Source of the DNA: Neoarius graeffei
Taxonomy: Eukaryota; Chordata; Actinopteri; Siluriformes; Ariidae
Direction of reading: 5' to 3'
DNA: 64,000 bases
Assembly: GCF_027579695.1 (NCBI RefSeq)
Contig: NC_083586.1
Location: 2,346,501 to 2,410,500, forward strand
Positions 43,164 to 54,243 of the stretch are shown here, piece by piece (position 1 is the first letter of the stretch; each line of letters begins with the position of its first letter). The position numbers and the translations under genes were made by a program. The notes under the pieces were generated by a model. That model saw nothing but the letters and a program-made list of their open reading frames with translations, had not been told where the DNA came from and searched no databases.

Positions 43164-44739
43164 TTAATCAAACTCTAAGCCTTAAATATATTTCTTCTGT
43201 TTTTACCATGTCTGTTTAATTTAAGTGAATGTTTTAAAAATGGTTTTTGTGTTATATTTGCTTGTACAGTTATTTCATTATTTAAGGTCTGAACGCATAG
43301 AATTACTGCCCAAATCTGATGAGACGAGAGTTTTGCCCTAAAGAGCTGCTTTTTCTTTTATCCAGTGCACATGCCCAGTTCACAAGCATCATGGGAACTG
43401 GAGTTCTCATAATTTTGAAAACTTCGTATTCATCATTTATAAGATCTAGACATGAAACTGTATTAATAGCTGCACTATTAATTATTAAAACTCATTAATA
43501 GTCTTGTAGAGTGCTCGCAGACCACTCGTGACTTTCCTGATAACCTTCCAGTTACAAGTTTCGGACTATCAACACACAATGAATATAAAATAAAATACAG
43601 ATGATCTACTCACCAAACGCTGAAACTAATTGATTAAGAAGCAGATTTTTCCTCTGATGATGTTAAGGGAAGAGGATCTCTTCTCTTGGATTTCTAACAG
43701 TGATGAGATTCACAAACGATTCGGATCTTCTTAGGGACGAAACATAAATGACTTGATCAAGCGAATCGATACAGACGCATGGACTGCATTTGTTGAGTTC
43801 ATGCACACGTAATGGTTTGAGGAAAGTTCATACTTTAATTTCATGCAGCATGAAAGTGTTTACAATTTGAAAACAGGAATACAAATAAGGTTTCCGTAGT
43901 TTCTGAGTCAAGAATCAAGAGTGAATCAAGTAAATTGATTCACACGCATATGAGTTTGTTCTAAAGAATCGATTCAGTGAAGCTTTCGTTGAGATCATAA
44001 TGCACAATATACAGAATGTCCGTATTTTATATGGATTTGATTCAATAAGCATAGTATACGGGCGTACGAATAAAGTTATACGGATTATTTTTAACAAAAA
44101 AACCTTCAATATTTATTTAGAGCTATAATCAATTCCCACGATGATAAAAGCACATAACATTTACACTTTGTGTTTTTTTTTGTCAAACATTGAAGCTTTG
44201 TATTCATTCTTAAAGTTTATTGAATAAAAAGTACCTGGGATATATCATTGTTAATTATCATTCAAATTTTAGGTAAATCATTTTAATTTGCATCTTATAA
44301 GGATTTTATAAAGGAAATAAGGATTTTGGAAGTTTGTTATACAGGTTTGATTGACCAAAGGTTTGACATTTATGCACACCAGGAACACAGTTCTGACTGT
44401 TCATGTCCAGAGTACTGATTTGTTGTTTCATTATTTTGTGATATATAAATGCTAAAACAATTAAAGATACATTACACAGCTCCCAGAGATTGCAAATACC
44501 TGAATGAGGATAAATCAAAACTGAGCCGGCCAAACTGTCTAGAATCTGTGTAGAATGCTAAACCACATCCAATCCCGTGGGTTTTTTTCTCGGGGTCCGG
44601 GTACCTTAATACAATAATACAATTAATATAATACAATTTTTCCCCCCATGGTGGCACGAAGGAATCAGTCCCGAGATTAATTAGGGTAATTATTTTGGGT
44701 TTAACATAAAAAGCGCGCTCTTCCCGTGACAGCTCCTTC

Positions 44740-45010
44740 ACTTCACTAGGGTCACCTTCCCGTAAACAAATTACGAGGATAGCCTTCCTGTGTTTTTACA
44801 CGAGGTTTAACCAATCTTCCCGTGGCTCTAAAGAACATCCCGTAAACAAATTCTATGAGGATCACCAAAATAAAAACATCCCGTAAACAAAAGTCTACGA
44901 GGATCACACGAGGATTATCATCGTCCCGTGCCTTTACACGAGGATTACCAATAAAATCGTCCCGCAGACAAAATCTACGAGGATTACCAAATAAAAACAA
45001 CTGGTTTTTT
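44740..45010 (-). repeat. ERV-B leader minisatellite
   Basis: Repeated blocks of 'aatcctcgt(g/a)' and 'gtttacggga' on the minus strand (about five or six units of 40-60 bp) between the primer site and the expected gag. The open frame across it simply follows the repeat. Confidence 0.75.
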
Positions 45011-45097
45011 TTTTCTGATACTACCAACCAGGCGGAAGTCCAACCAATCAAACTAATCAATTAAAATAATTTACTCCTTACCTGATTGGGAAGTATC

Positions 45098-45115
45098 ATC
45101 CCGGACGAGCCCCCA
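45098..45115 (-). other. ERV-B primer binding site, tRNA-Pro
   Basis: The minus strand reads TGGGGGCTCGTCCGGGAT, an exact 18-base complement of the tRNA-Pro 3' end, three bases inside the 5' LTR. It is the same primer site as in murine leukaemia virus. Confidence 0.95.
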
Positions 45116-45118
45116 AAT

Positions 45119-46005
45119 TGTTAGGTTCAACCCAGTTAGAAGGTCAATCGGTCAACTTATTTCTCGGGACCCCCGCCCTTGTACCACCTGCAGAATTCTG
45201 GGACGGAACACCGCAAAAAAACAGAAAACCAGAGATCGGTTTAACTACTGTTCATTCACAGTATTCTCGCCAAAGATGAAAGATTACAAACACCTTTTAT
45301 AACAAATCATAATCTCTCCAAACGGCTATTGTGTCTATCAAATGTGTGTGTGTGTTTGTATGTGTGTGTGTGTCTATGGGAGGGTGTGAGTGAGTGACAT
45401 CATTTTGATATCTGTGTCTATGTGCTAGGTCAGCAAATCACATCTTAATTCCATATGTATGTATGTATGTGTGTGTGTGAATGAAACCTTCAATCATAAG
45501 CAAAATAATATTTCAGCAGTTCAGCAATTTCATTTACGCACGTCAAAGCGCGCGAGATGTTTTTACGACAATGTTTTAAACAAAGACTATGTTTGGTCTA
45601 ACAAAAGTGTTCTTCTCCACTGGACGAAGGTCAGGCTACACAGGAACAGTTTAAAATCACTGCCATAGTATATGCAATAGTCCAAAATAATAAAGGATCT
45701 TAAAAAGCTCTAAAATATAAAGTCTTAACTCTTTGTTCAGCAATAAGGCTACCATTACATCCAACATTAAAGTGTGTGTGGGTCGATCTGACATCAAAAC
45801 AGACCTTGGCATCATTCAGACACATCTCTGATCAAAAATACACATTTCATAAACAAAATGTTCCCAAACAGTGTCCAGCCAAGACAGAAGGTCATTTTTA
45901 ACTGAACCTTAAATTTAATCCTTAATTTTAATAAATTACCATGAATCACCATTTTAATAAATTACTGCCTTCTTGGTCAAGAATAATACTTATATAAACC
46001 TAACA
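45119..46005 (-). repeat. ERV-B 5' LTR
   Basis: Partner of 37636-38512. At the position of the poly(A) signal the minus strand reads AATGAA instead of AATAAA (plus-strand 'actgttcattcac'). Microsatellites at 45343-45372 and 45458-45479 are longer than in the other LTR. Confidence 0.93.
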
Positions 46006-46149
46006 CACATGATCACACACATGATCATAGCATCGTAGCATCATAGCAAGTCACACATTCACACAGTACAGTACAACTCCTGCAATAGTGACTGCTACGC
46101 CCACTGCATCACTCTCACGATTTCCCACAGGGGAATTGTCTAGTTAAAC

Positions 46150-47128
46150 TTATTCATTCAGGGATGTATTCTCTCTCTCTTACTTTTTATCCTTTATACA
46201 GATGTGTAAGAGTGTCTATGAAAACAGGCACATTTTAAAATTTGCAGACGATACCGTCATTGTAAGTTTGTTACACAGTAATGAATACAGCCATGGTCCA
46301 GTCTTGGAGGATTTTATTAGGTGGTGTGATCTTTCTTTCTTGGTGCTTAATACATCCAAAACAAAGGACATGATTATTGATTTTAGAAATCAGGCTCCAA
46401 ACCATGATCCCACAGTCATCAAGGGCCAATCTGTTGAACGCGTGGATAATTACAAGTATCTTGGGATTGTCGTTGATGATAAATTGACTTTTAACAAGAA
46501 CTGCGAAGCAGTATGCAAGAGGGGACATCAGCGGTTGTTTTATCTTCGGAAATTGTTCTGTTTTAACATTGATAAAACTATGCTGACCCTATTTTTTCGT
46601 GCTTTTACTGAGTCATTGTTATCTTTTGCCTTCGTGTCTTGGATTGGTAATCTGTCACTGCAGGACAAAAACTCCCTGAACCAAATAAATGGGCTGGGTG
46701 GCTAATTGGGAAGCCTCAACCCACCATGTCTTCTCTTTATGACATAGTTACAACGTAAAGCTATCTGTATTCTTAAAGGTGGCTCACACCCTTTGCATGG
46801 TGAGTTCCAGCTCCTTCGCTCTGGTCGTCGTTTTGGGGTCCCTAAGGGAAGGACAAAACGGTACAGAAAGAGCTTTGTACCAACAGCAATTGTACTGCTG
46901 AACAGTAAGGCCCAGAGGTGAATAATTTTGTTCATACTGAACAATTGATGATGAAGCACTTTTTAAAGATCACACTTTTAAGGATTGTATATGTTAGGAT
47001 GTGTGTACTGTTGTTGTCTTGTCTGTTACAATGTATTTTACGTAGCTGTTATTTTGTATTGGGATCGCTGAATTCCTGCCTGCACAACGAATTTACCAGT
47101 ACTACGGGATGGTACAAATAAAGAAACC
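46150..47128 (+). pseudogene. L2-type LINE, 5'-truncated
   Basis: The plus strand encodes LKFADDTVIVSLLHSNEYSH, NTSKTKDMIIDFRNQAPN, NYKYLGIVVDDKLTFNKNC, RLFYLRKLFCFNIDK and SFAFVSWIGNLSLQDKNSLN. After frame breaks the C-terminal PLHGEFQLLRSGRRFGVPKG and KRYRKSFVPTAIVLLNS follow. The FADD active site is intact but the first half of RT is missing. AATAAA at 47117-47122 marks its 3' end, which abuts the truncated Ty3 LTR. Confidence 0.83.
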
Positions 47129-47147
47129 TTGGACCCGCCCTCCATTC

Positions 47148-47620
47148 TCAAACTGCTGCTAGGCCATGTCCCCACTGCCACATACCCCCACCGGTCGACT
47201 CAGGACAGGGAGCCATCCATCCTGCAGTGGACTCCCCCTTCAATGGAACAGGAAGTCTGCCACCACCATCTGTGCCCTGGCCTGTGGACCACCTCGAATG
47301 TAACCATGTAACCTCCTGGAGTGTGAGATACCAATGGATGATCCGCACATTGGCATCCGTCATGCGGTGGAGTCACTGGAGGGGCACGTGGTCCGAACAG
47401 AGAGTGAAAGGGCACCCCAGCAGGTAGTATTGGAAGGTGAGGACTGCCCACTTGATGGCCAGGCACTCCTTTTTAATGGTGCTGTACATACTTTTGTGCA
47501 TTGAGAGCTTGCAGCTGATTTACAGTTCCTTGCTCTCCGCCTTCTGGTACAAAACGGCCTCCAGCCTTCTGTCCAATGCATCTGTCTGTAAAATGAAGGG
47601 GAGAGAGAAGTCAGGGGAGT
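47148..47620 (-). pseudogene. Ty3/gypsy RNase H region
   Basis: Across frame changes the minus strand gives FILQTDALDRRLEAVLYQ, KKECLAIKWAVLTFQYYLLG, FTLCSDHVPLQWLHRM and RIIHWYLTLQ, the RNase H domain of a gypsy pol. It runs into the LTR without an integrase. Frames are broken. Confidence 0.72.
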
Positions 47621-48430
47621 GTAAAAGTCCCCCCCCCCCCCACACACACACACACTGCAGCTTTTACCTTGGTGAAAGCCTGTTGGCACTGCTCCGTCCA
47701 CTGGACCAGATCTGGTGCTCCCTTTTTAGTGAGATCAGTCAGTGGGCTGGTGACATCTGAATAATTAGGTATGAACCTAGGATAGTAGCCAGCCAGCCCC
47801 AGGAACTGCCTCACCCCCTTTTTGGTCTTGGGCCTCGGGGAAGCCGCAATCGCAGCAGTCTTGTCAATTTGGGGATACACCTGCTCATGACCCAGATACC
47901 ATACTTCCACCCACCCAATTGCACATTTTTTTGGGTTAGCTGTGAGACCCACATGCCTCAGTGACTCTAGGACAGCCCTAAGGTGTTCAAGGTGCCGAGG
48001 CCAATCATTGCTGTACGTGATAATGTCGTCAAGGTACATTGCCACATAGGCAGTGTGGGGATTGAGGATATTCTCCATGAGCTGCTGGAATGTGGCGGGA
48101 GCCCCAAATAACCCAGAAAGAAGCGTGACAAACTGGTGTAATCCAAACGGTGTGGAAAAGGCCATTTTCTCTCAGGATAGAGGAGTCAAGGGGATCTGCC
48201 AATATCCCTTTGTTAAATCCAGTGTCGAATAAAAGTGAGCAGCATCTAACCGATCAAGCAACTCATCAATGCGAGGCATTGGGTATGTGTCGAATTTAGA
48301 CACCACGTTGACTTTTTTCTATAGTTTACAAAGAACCAGACCTGATCTATCAGTCATGGGTACCAGGACCGCCGGGCTGCTCCAGTCACTGTGTGATTCC
48401 TCAATCACAGACGCAGAAGGAGAATACGGG
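47611..48430 (-). pseudogene. Ty3/gypsy reverse transcriptase, disrupted by stops and a CA/C tract
   Basis: The minus strand encodes DWSSPAVLVP, then (next frame) VNVVSKFDTYPMPRIDELL, AAHFYSTLDLTKGYWQIPLT, FSTPFGLHQFV, VAMYLDDIITYS (catalytic YLDD), RQFLGLAGYYPRFIPNYSDV and QQAFTKVKAAVC. A stop splits LTPLS and EKMAF near 48178. A (CA)n/(C)n tract at 47627-47655 lies within the coding region. Confidence 0.85.
47627..47655. repeat. Poly(C)/(CA)n tract in the RT frame
   Basis: About thirteen C followed by CA repeats on the plus strand, read on the minus strand as VCVCVGGGG. It sits exactly at the RT/RNase H junction. Confidence 0.9.
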
Positions 48431-49206
48431 AGGACACCACTGGTGCGGTGGGCCAGCTGTGGGGAGCCAGCCCCCGTCTCTGTGGTGGGGGAATGGGGTG
48501 GGGACGGGAAGAGAAGGGAGAAGAGGCGACCCATCCGCCTGCTGTCGGAACCGGCATCAGATGGCCCTCCACCAACTTGATGGCTTGCTCCAGGGACGCT
48601 GAGCGATGACGCTGGACCCAGTCTGCCGTTCCTTCCGGAAGTTGAGCGATAAACTGTTCCAGTGTCACCAGATCGATAATCCTGTTAGTGTCATGGTCTT
48701 CCACCCTCAGCCACTATTGGTCGAATGCGAACGGCCGGCTGACCTCCTCCAATGTCCATGTCCAGAAGCACTGGCGATGTTCCGGAGAGTGGCCGACACA
48801 CTGCAGGATGGCTCTCTTCAGGTCGGTGTATATGAGCTGGCTGCCGGCAGCGAGCTGCTGTGTGGCGGGCTGTGCCTCGCCAGTCAGGAGCGGAAGTAGG
48901 CATGCCGCGCGCTGCTCGACTGGCCACCCCCACACTTAGGCTGCTGGCTTGAAGTGAGCAATTAAAGCCTTCCGGATCGTTGTACGGGCCCATCTTTGTG
49001 AGGGTGCTGTGGGGAGGGTCTGCTGTGGTCGAGGTCCCCGACAACACAAGCAGATGCCGGAACGCTTGGCGATCTTCCTGCTGGGCCAGTATCAAGGCTT
49101 CAAAGCATTGCTCTTGTTCCTTACAGAGGGCGGTCAGCGCTTGATTCTGTTTCTGCTGAGCAGTAGCGAGGGCATGGATGAGACCCTTCAATGGGGAAGA
49201 CTTCAT
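48410..49206 (-). pseudogene. gag: Ty3/gypsy gag, frameshifted
   Basis: ATG near 49206 opens MKSSPLKGLIHALATAQQKQ and a Gln-rich helix. After a frameshift near 48960 the gag core continues: VWGWPVEQRAACLLPLLTGE, LIYTDLKRAILQCVG, LVTLEQFIAQLPEGTADWV and QRHRSASLEQAIKLVEGHLM. It then joins RT directly, so nucleocapsid end and protease are lost. Confidence 0.75.
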
Positions 49207-49284
49207 GTGGTGGTTCCCTTCTGTACTCCCGGGTTTCAGCACCACTCTAATACGTCCCTCATGTGGGTGGAGTACAGAAGCATG

Positions 49285-49571
49285 GCAGGCGAGAGATGAC
49301 GTTCACACACACCTTTTTATTTTCGTGTTGTTTTTCAGCTTTAATGTCCGTTTAGGTACACAGACGTGTGCGTACACACAGTTGTGTTTTGGTCTGGGGA
49401 AATCTCTTCTGTCTGCTCTCTCCCTCTTTTTCTGTTCTCCACAGTCACTGCAACAAACACACATGTGCACACACATTTAATTGACAACAGGTGCATTGAC
49501 TTTGCCACTCACCTTCCCTGGCCCCGCCCTACATTCACAAACTGACACTAAGCCACGCCCCCACTGCCACA
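49285..49571 (-). repeat. Ty3/gypsy 5' LTR
   Basis: On the minus strand it starts TGTGGCAGTGGGGGCGTGG. The same start recurs at 47183, reading to 47130. The end of the LTR is approximate (no clean CA border could be chosen). Confidence 0.65.
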
Positions 49572-49663
49572 AATGCATTTGAAGTTCTTCATACTAACTG
49601 TCCAGGTTTTTGTGTCATGCTGAGATAATCATTATAAAGAATCGCGATGCCTCCTCTGCCAGT

Positions 49664-50358
49664 TATGGCCCTTTTCCACTACCCTTTTTCAGCTCACTTC
49701 AGCTCGCTTCAGCTCACTTCAGCCCGACACGGCTCGCTTTTCGACTACCAAAAACCAGCATGACTCAGCTCGTTTCAGCCCTGCTTAGCCCCTAAAACTC
49801 GCACCGTTTTGGAGTGGGGCTGAAGCGAGCCAAGCCGTGCCGAGTGAGGTTGGGGGCGTGAGCAGACACTCCCCTGTGCACTGATTGGTGAGGAGGAGTG
49901 TCCTCACATGCCCACACACGCCCCGCGAGCGCGCTGGGATCTGTAAACACCGCAAACCCGGAAGGAGAATAATTACGAATTACGAGAATTTCTGAAGCCT
50001 TATGCGCCTCGCCTCATCTATACGCTCTTGCCAGTATCGGTCCGCGTTGTCGGTGACAACAAGCCACAGCACCAAGACCAGCCACACTAACGACTCCATG
50101 TCCTCCATGTTTATTGTTTACTATTCGGGTCGTGAGACTACCGCTTAAAAGCTCACTGATGTCACTGTTTGCGCTGCTTAACGACATCACGTGACGTCCA
50201 CCCACTTTCGCTAACTCCACCCAATGTGTCCACCCACTTCCAGCCAGCACGGTTCAGCGCGGTTGTAGTCGAAATGCAACTCCAACAGCCCCGCTCAGCC
50301 CGACTCAGCACGGCACGGCTCAGCCCGACTCAGCCGCGTTTGTAGTGGAAAAGCGGCA
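49664..50358. mobile_element. hAT-like MITE with GGCCCTTTTCCACTAC ends
   Basis: Left TGGCCCTTTTCCACTAC; right, as reverse complement, TGCCGCTTTTCCACTAC (15 of 17 identical). Inside each end are short 'cagctcgcttcag' / 'ctcagcccgactcag' repeats. No transposase frame. Target duplication not resolved. Confidence 0.78.
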
Positions 50359-50610
50359 TTAGACGAGGCTGGTGTATATAACTGCAACCAGGAGGACTAG
50401 TTTCATTTCATGCTACAGACTCCTTTGGTTTAATCCATGTTTCTGTTTAAACACAGTACATTAAACTGCTGATCAGTAAGAAGCTCATTAACGGTTTGTG
50501 CTTCAGACATAAGAGAGAAAATATTTAAAAGTCTTACCTTTTACAGTAGGTCAAAGGTGCTGGCAGCGGCTGTACAGTCAGTATGATCTAATTTTATAAT
50601 AATTAGATTA

Positions 50611-50876
50611 TTAGAACAAACTCTGAGTATTTCTACTTTTTTGTGTAGCTCGGGGAACAGGCACAGTCTCAATATAATGAAACCTGTGTGATGACTCTGT
50701 GCAGGTAGCAGACAGACAGTTTAGCCTGTCCGTCTGCTCCCTGGCCTTGGCTCTGGATTGTCGTGGATTAACTAGGCCTGTTCTGAGACTGTGAGCTATG
50801 CTGCGAGAAATGAGAGCAGCATCTTCCTGAGTGGGATGGATACCGTCCCGCCCTAACAGATTTGTTTGATCTTTAG
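50611..50876 (-). pseudogene. LINE ORF1 esterase-type fragment
   Basis: The minus strand encodes KDQTNLLGRDGIHPTQEDAA and LISRSIAHSLRTGLVNP. DGIHPT resembles the last SGNH-hydrolase block (Asp and His of the triad) found in ORF1 of some L2/CR1 LINEs. It ends at the splice acceptor of the PRDM9-like exon on the other strand. Confidence 0.5.
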
Positions 50877-51048
50877 CTGTGTGAGGACATGAAAACAGAG
50901 ACATCCATGGATGGAGAGACCTCAGAAGCCTGTGTGAAGAAAGTGGAGACGCTGGAGCTGAATATCTACAGCTATGGAGACGATCTCGACAACCCACCTG
51001 AAGGTTTCTCCGTTAAAGTGGAAGATCCTGATGATAAAGACTATCTCT
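50877..51048 (+). pseudogene. prdm9-like: PRDM9-like gene, exon upstream of the PR/SET domain
   Basis: An acceptor (tgatctttag, AG at 50875-50876) opens an exon read LCEDMKTETSMDGETSEA and then KKVETLELNIYSYGDDLDN and VKVEDPDDKDYL. It ends in phase 1 at T|GTAAGA. Joined across the intron, the split codon is Tyr, giving the DYLYC that precedes the PR/SET domain in PRDM9 proteins. An ATG at 50889 could be a start, but the frame is open back to the acceptor. Role, by family: PRDM9 is a histone H3 methyltransferase that places recombination hotspots; many fish paralogs are partial. I call it pseudogene because no complete gene is seen. Confidence 0.75.
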
Positions 51049-51900
51049 GTAAGACATGAGGCCACTCTGGTGCTCAGTAACACTCACTGTTGATTCTACC
51101 CTGCATACTATCTGGTGCACTAAAAGTGCAATACAGTACATTTAGCATGTAGCCTCAGTCTCTCTTATAATTTTAATCAACAATTTGACATTGAAATTTA
51201 GATTTTTTATTGATTAAAGTATGAACTTTGTTTATAGAGCGTGTAACATGGTAGCGAGGAGTGAGAGAAACTTTGTTTATTTATTTATTTAAAATACTTT
51301 AGTCATTATAAACCGAGGACGTTAACCTGAACAAAAAAAGCATGGAATATCACACGATGGGTGTGTATTAAAAAAAATCTATGCTGCATGGTTTTATTTT
51401 CATGTTACAGCATGGCCCAAAATGTATGATTCTCCTCAAACCATAGTGATTTGCTTGTTATTGCAATTTTGAATTTATTAATGAATGACACATTCAATGT
51501 TTAATTTGTTTCTGTTTACATTTAATGTTGCAGAATGTCTGTCATTCTCTCCAGCCACTCCTGTGTTTTATTCTGAGACAAAACAAAAAAAATGTGGGAT
51601 GTTGTGTGACTGAGAAACCAGAAAGCACAAAGTCCTCTGTCCTGAAGACTCTTCCATCTTGGGAAACTTACTGACTGATACCTGGGTCTCCTTCCATAAA
51701 TGTTAAATAAATGTGTCGTAACATCTTCACCACATTAGAAGATTATAGGTTTTTTTCCCCCCCTCTTTCTTCCACCCATTTGTCATCCAGTGTGGTCACC
51801 TGCTAGTATCCACCCACTAGCCAGGTCTCTCTAACCATGTGAGTGAAGGCTCAGACGTACTTCCTCCAAGACATGTAAAGCCATCAAACTCCTCTTTATC
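51049..51900 (+). other. PRDM9-like intron, first part: no gene recognised
   Basis: Ordinary AT-rich intronic sequence; no element could be identified. Confidence 0.5.
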
Positions 51901-52111
51901 AATTGCAGCTCATGCTGTGTCACATGATAGCAAAACACACCTGGAGGACAGTGTTATGTGCTCTGTTCCCCACATACATAAGCTCGCAGAAGATCCCAAC
52001 CAGCTGTGATTTAATAGGGGACAGAGAGTATGCCCCTCATTATGCCTCTGGAATGGAATGTTCAATAAGAGACAGTGGGTGTGAGAGACAGGAGTCCAAA
52101 TATACGGATTT

Positions 52112-52222
52112 CGGGGCATCACAGTGGCGCAGCTCCGGGGTCCTGGATTCGATTTTAAGCTCGGGTTGCTGTCTGTGTGACGTTTTGCAAGTTCTCCTCC
52201 CCGTTGGACTGCGTTGGACTAT
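52112..52222 (+). repeat. Diverged tRNA-headed SINE fragment
   Basis: 'gggcatcacagtggcgcag' and 'ggattcgattttaagc' mimic the A and B boxes of the SINE head, followed by 'gtctgtgtgacgttttgcaa'. It is old and truncated. Confidence 0.5.
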
Positions 52223-52248
52223 TTATTTATTTACTTACTGTGTGGACA

Positions 52249-52625
52249 GAAGAAGAAGAAACTTTTTATTTGTCACATGCACACTTCAAGCACAGTGAAA
52301 TTCGTCCTCTGCATTTAACCCATCTGAAGCAGTGAACACATGCGTGCACACACCCAGAGCAGTGGGCAGCCACACCAGAGCGCCTGGGGAGCAGTCAGGT
52401 ACCATGCTCAAGGGCACCTCAGCCCAAGGCCGCCCCACGTTAACCAAACTGCATGTCTTTGGATTGTGGGGGAAACCAGAGCACCCGGAGGAAACCCACG
52501 CAGACACGGAGAAACGGAGAGAACATGCAAACTCCACACAGAAAGGCCCTCGCCGGCCGCTGGGTTCGAACCCAGAACCTTCTTGCTGTGAGGCAACCAT
52601 GCTAACCACTACACCACCATGCCGC
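52249..52625 (-). mobile_element. tRNA-headed SINE with a different tail
   Basis: On the minus strand the head (GCGGCATGGTGGTGTAGTGG, B box GGTTCGAACCC) matches the common SINE. The tail differs and ends 'cactgtgcttgaagtgtgca...aataaaaag'. A sister family sharing the head module. Confidence 0.8.
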
Positions 52626-53259
52626 AGTTAATTTTGTTTGTACCTGCATGTGATTTTCATAACAAATTTGGGAAATTCTGTTCCCCAGAAGATAAGCAAA
52701 CAAGTAGCTGAATTTAAAACAACCCTGACCAGGCAAGTCCGAAGAGAATACTGTAAATACATCATGCAGTGCCACAGTCATGTTAATGAACATTCGTTTT
52801 ATTTTGCCCTGCAAGCTTCGTATCTGACCATTTGTTTACTCCCACAAGGAAGTAAAAAAACCCTCATACTCGTATCCAGTGCTGGCACAAAATATGGAAA
52901 TGCCTAGGAAAAGATCGATTTTGCATACTTAATCTGTGCAAATGACATCAGAATCTCACACTGAAGGCAACTGAAATACATTATGAAGATACAGACACCT
53001 TTTAACCACAATTTTATACTTTACCCATGAAAACACTAGCAGTTTTGTACATTGTTGTGTGATAAACATCATAAAAATATTGGAAATAGTATCTCTTTTT
53101 GTTTAGTTTAGCCCCAAAAACCACCTTAATCACTCCTTGTTGGGCAATCCTACCATGATATGCTAATTATTCCACAGGTGAAAACCATTAACTAAGTCAT
53201 GTGGTCTCTACAAATAATTCATTAGAAAAAGTATTTATCCTCTGACTACAGCCAGGCAA

Positions 53260-54243
53260 CAGGCAGAAATGGCATCAGAGCGAGAAACTACAGAAGAGCA
53301 GCGTATTAGGATGAAAGTTTTGTGGGAGGAGGGCCATTCATAATGAGCCATAGCAAAGAAACTGCATGTGACCCACAGTGCTGTCTGGAAATGCCTCAAG
53401 CATCACCAGAAGACTGGGAACTTCAAGAACATTTCAGGCAGAGGAAGGAAGAAAAAGTTGACTAAAGCTGATGTCCAGTACCTCAAGACTACATCCCTAT
53501 GAGAGAGGAAGAAATCCAGCAAGGAACTGGCACAGGACCTCCAAGATGCTACAGGCAAGGATGTCTCCCCACACCTGGTTAGGAAGACGCTCTCAGCAGA
53601 AGGCCTCAAAGGTCATGTGTCAGTGCGCAAAACTTTTGTTGAGAGGTGGAAATAAGCAGAAGAGACTTAACTGGGCAAAAATTCACAGGAGTTGGACTTC
53701 TGAGCAGTGGAAAAGAGTCATGTTCTCAGATGAGAAGAAATTTTGAATTATTTGGCAACGCTATGCAACAGTAAGTCAGGTGCAGAAAGGGAGAAAGATA
53801 CAAGGCAAACTGTATTTCTCCCACAGTAAAACATGGCGGAGGGGTCCTGCAAGTATGGGGAGCCATCACCTACAATGGAGTTGGTCATCTCTACAAAATA
53901 GATGGGACCCTCACTGCTGACAAGTACAGACAAATCCTCATCAATCATGCTGTGCCTTCTGGAAGAGCTCTCATTGGCAACAACTTTATCTTCCAGCAAG
54001 ATAATGACCCAAAACACACAGCTGGGATGGTTAAACAGTGTTTACAAAACAAAGAACAAGATGGCAGCTTGGCAATTCTTGATAGGCCAGCCCAAAGTCC
54101 TGACATGAATATAATTGAGCAAGTCTGGAACTACATGGAGTGAGAGAAGGTGAAAAGGGCTCCTTCAAACCTGCCACAGCTCTGGGAAGTGTTGCAAGAC
54201 ATATGGAGATCAATTCCACTTGATTTTATTCATAAACTTTGAT
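53260..54243 (+). pseudogene. Tc1/mariner transposase pseudogene
   Basis: From ATG 53269 the plus strand gives MASERETTEEQRIRMKVLW, HVTHSAVWKCLKHHQKTGNF, SGRGRKKKLTKADVQYLK (helix-turn-helix), SKELAQDLQDATGKDVSPHL, KHGGGVLQVWGAITYNGVG, FIFQQDNDPKHTA (second Asp) and SPDMNIIEQVWNYME (Glu of DD34E). At least six stops or frame changes break it. About 330-340 codons in total, the usual length. Terminal inverted repeats were not found. It lies in the PRDM9-like intron. From 54244 to 55340 no gene is recognisable. Confidence 0.9.

Larger units (their letters stand above)
37636..46005 (-). mobile_element. ERV-B: decayed endogenous retrovirus, minus strand
   Basis: Direct repeats 37636-38512 and 45119-46005 begin TGTTAGGTT and end AACCTAACA. 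Inside, reading the minus strand: a perfect tRNA-Pro primer site, a repeat-rich leader, RT, RNase H and integrase remnants, and a polypurine tract. The tRNA-Pro site and WIHAMRLKKAP-type integrase end suggest a gamma/epsilon-like retrovirus. LTRs differ by roughly 10 substitutions plus microsatellite changes in 0.88 kb. Coding parts are full of stops. The flanks (tctc left, caca right) do not match, so the target duplication is lost or the ends have recombined. Confidence 0.9.
47130..49571 (-). mobile_element. Ty3/gypsy retrotransposon, internally deleted
   Basis: Reading the minus strand: LTR (about 49571-49285), gag (49206-48410), RT (48430-47660), RNase H (47620-47290), a polypurine-like GGTGGGGGTA, and the first ~50 bases of a second LTR (47183-47130) cut by the L2 end. 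Both LTR copies start TGTGGCAGTGGGG. Protease and integrase are missing. Confidence 0.82.

Noticed and set aside
47130-47183. Complete second Ty3 LTR
   Set aside because: Only the first ~50 bases match the other LTR; the rest is replaced by the L2 3' end.
48266-48580. 103-aa plus-strand frame
   Set aside because: Antisense of the gag/RT junction of the Ty3 element.
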